Shown here: positions 33,068-33,991 of the stretch, in pieces
Position numbering within the stretch: position 1 is the stretch's first letter
Layout of the letters: each line of letters starts with the position of its first letter
Assembly (NCBI GenBank): GCA_028285205.1
Contig: JANQQA010000222.1
Location: 1 to 33,991 of the forward strand
Length of the DNA stretch: 33,991 bases
Direction of reading: 5' to 3'
Source of the DNA: Bythopirellula sp.
GTDB lineage: Bacteria; Planctomycetota; Planctomycetia; Pirellulales; Lacipirellulaceae
The notes under the pieces: model-generated
Seen by the model: the letters and a program-made list of their open reading frames with translations, nothing else
What the model was told of the DNA's origin: nothing
The model's database searches: none
Made by a program: the position numbers and the translations under genes

Positions 33068-33313
33068 CTATTTGTGGTAGCCCAACGACTTCATGATCGA
33101 CAGCATCTCTTCAAAGTTGATGAATCGCCGACGATGTTGCAGCTTGTATTGATCGATTGCGCGGGCAAGTTCGCCTGCATCTGGCGAGAGATGGTCGTGG
33201 CTGTTGGCGAACTGTCGACGTTCGCGACCGCTGATGTCACCCGAGTTGTTGGGATCACGACGGTCAATGAATGGTGTGGTGGCGGCTTCGGCGGGCATAA
33301 GCGTGGAAGGCAT
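33068..33313 (-). CDS. Small conserved planctomycete protein
   Basis: The 81-residue soluble protein has a disordered N-terminus, then E-R-R-Q-F-A-N-S-H-D-H-L-S-P-D-A-G-E-L-A and a C-terminal helix pattern A-I-D-Q-Y-K-L-x-H-R-R-R-F and F-E-E-M-L-S-I-M-K-S-L-G-Y. I recall close relatives ending in RRRFITFEEMLSVI in other planctomycetes, so it seems lineage-typical; function is unknown. The start at 33313 is chosen because AAGGAG lies 7 bp upstream; longer frames upstream lack such a site. A short hairpin (GCCT with AGGC, 33052-33066) lies just past its stop. Confidence 0.78.
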   Translation of the reverse strand: MPSTLMPAEAATTPFIDRRDPNNSGDISGRERRQFANSHDHLSPDAGELARAIDQYKLQHRRRFINFEEMLSIMKSLGYHK

Positions 33314-33469
33314 GATCAAGCTCCTTGATAGGCGGGAGTCGGTGGCCAGCATGAATTCCGACGCAGACCTCCGAGATACGCTCAAACATACCTTACAATG
33401 TCGCACTTCGAGGTAACAAACTGGGAGGCGTGGCCGATCGTGACGATTGTCCCAACGGCGAGGATTCTC

Positions 33470-33991
33470 CTAGCGTCGGATGACGCCGCCCTGCCCAGGG
33501 TCGGCAAACCCTTGCAGCTGTGCGAGCAGGACCTTGCTCGGTTCGTGCTGGGCATTGATGGCGAGTACCCGTCGGGCAGTATTCGCCGCAGCCGACGTCT
33601 GTCCGGCCGACTGTTCAGCACTTGCCAGTTGATACAACAGATCGGCCGGCGCGCTGCCGCGCTGGCTGGCTGCGGCGAGACTCTCCACCGCGTCTTGATG
33701 CCGGTCCATTGCACCGTACGCTAGGCCCTCAAGCCACAACGCCTGTTGCGGTTCCTGCCCAGGCGGATAGATGTCAAGCAGTCGATGCAGCGTGCTGAGG
33801 CAACGTTGTGGACGACCCAGCTCGTATTGCACCTCGGCAATCTGAAGCAGCACGTCGGTTTGATGAGGCGAGTAACGCAGCGCTTGCTGTAGATCGGCCA
33901 GCGCTCGTTTTGAAGTCCCTCGTTGGCGCGCGACCCGACCGCGTAGTGCCCAACCGCCCGCCAATGTCGAATCGAGCGCGATCGCCTGCTC
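33470..33991 (-). CDS. TPR-repeat protein, 5' end outside window
   Basis: The frame is open to the last base of the window, so only the C-terminal 173 residues are present. They show tetratricopeptide repeats (G-W-A-L-R-G-R-V-A-R-Q-R-G, V-L-L-Q-I-A-E-V-Q-Y-E-L-G-R and L-L-Y-Q-L-A-S-A-E-Q-S-A-G), ending in a less repetitive tail. A TTG inside it is not a likely start because repeat-like sequence continues upstream. It lies 156 bp upstream of the small conserved gene on the same strand. The function of the whole protein cannot be judged. Confidence 0.82.
   Translation of the reverse strand, partial: EQAIALDSTLAGGWALRGRVARQRGTSKRALADLQQALRYSPHQTDVLLQIAEVQYELGRPQRCLSTLHRLLDIYPPGQEPQQALWLEGLAYGAMDRHQDAVESLAAASQRGSAPADLLYQLASAEQSAGQTSAAANTARRVLAINAQHEPSKVLLAQLQGFADPGQGGVIRR

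Noticed and set aside
1..33991. tRNA genes, CRISPR arrays, insertion sequences
   Set aside because: No cloverleaf-like stretch, no regularly spaced repeat array and no transposase motif were seen by eye; a tRNAscan or CRISPR search would be decisive.

Overview
The window reads as chromosomal DNA of a planctomycete, probably a Pirellulales-like lineage. This is inferred from recognised protein types and not from a marker-gene tree. The evidence is several TPR proteins, a fused CobA-HemD enzyme, a TatC with a long periplasmic insert, an EpsC-type serine acetyltransferase, a two-block ABC-2 permease, a small HPGPAPFQ-type lipoprotein and a small protein ending in RRRFINFEEMLSIMKSLGYHK-like sequence. 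Genes are closely packed on both strands with many convergent pairs. No rRNA, tRNA or CRISPR array was seen.

Layout. 1-2.7 kb: the 3' part of a TPR gene, convergent with a membrane-anchored VWA-domain gene. 3.0-5.0 kb: a two-gene unit of a non-heme Fe(II)/2-oxoglutarate enzyme and a short-chain dehydrogenase. The first resembles SyrB2-type halogenases and has Ala in place of the iron-binding carboxylate. 5.2-8.9 kb: a secreted sialate O-acetylesterase, an EEP-fold phosphodiesterase and a cardiolipin synthase. 8.9-9.3 kb: a lipoprotein on the minus strand. 9.5-12.7 kb: rpmE with a strong terminator, then prfA-prmC-DinB; PrmC methylates the GGQ glutamine of the release factor encoded beside it. 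12.7-15.7 kb: a small membrane protein, a 567-bp intergenic stretch holding a Cys-rich mini-ORF, a serine acetyltransferase and a convergent tatC. 15.9-19.4 kb: mannose-6-phosphate isomerase, a small lipoprotein, an RluB-type pseudouridine synthase and an overlapping pyrK-like gene. 19.5-21.3 kb: rpsT and a TPR gene on the minus strand. 21.4-26.7 kb: cobA-hemD, a polytopic membrane protein, a 24-cysteine secreted protein and a secreted TPR protein, with two terminators between the last two. 27-31.2 kb: an ABC-2 permease and two CNNM/hemolysin-type membrane proteins.

31.2-33.0 kb looks different. It holds a hairpin-containing leader, an orphan 125-aa gene and a RepA/AAA_25-like ATPase interrupted by one in-frame TGA. 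I read it as the remnant of an integrated element; no integrase is present in the window. 33.07-33.99 kb returns to planctomycete-type genes: a small conserved protein and the 3' part of a TPR gene cut by the window edge.

The strongest leads are the HxA halogenase-like protein with its SDR partner, the possible cysteine-codon leader peptide upstream of the serine acetyltransferase, and the in-frame stop in the ATPase. All homology statements come from reading motifs; no database search was run.
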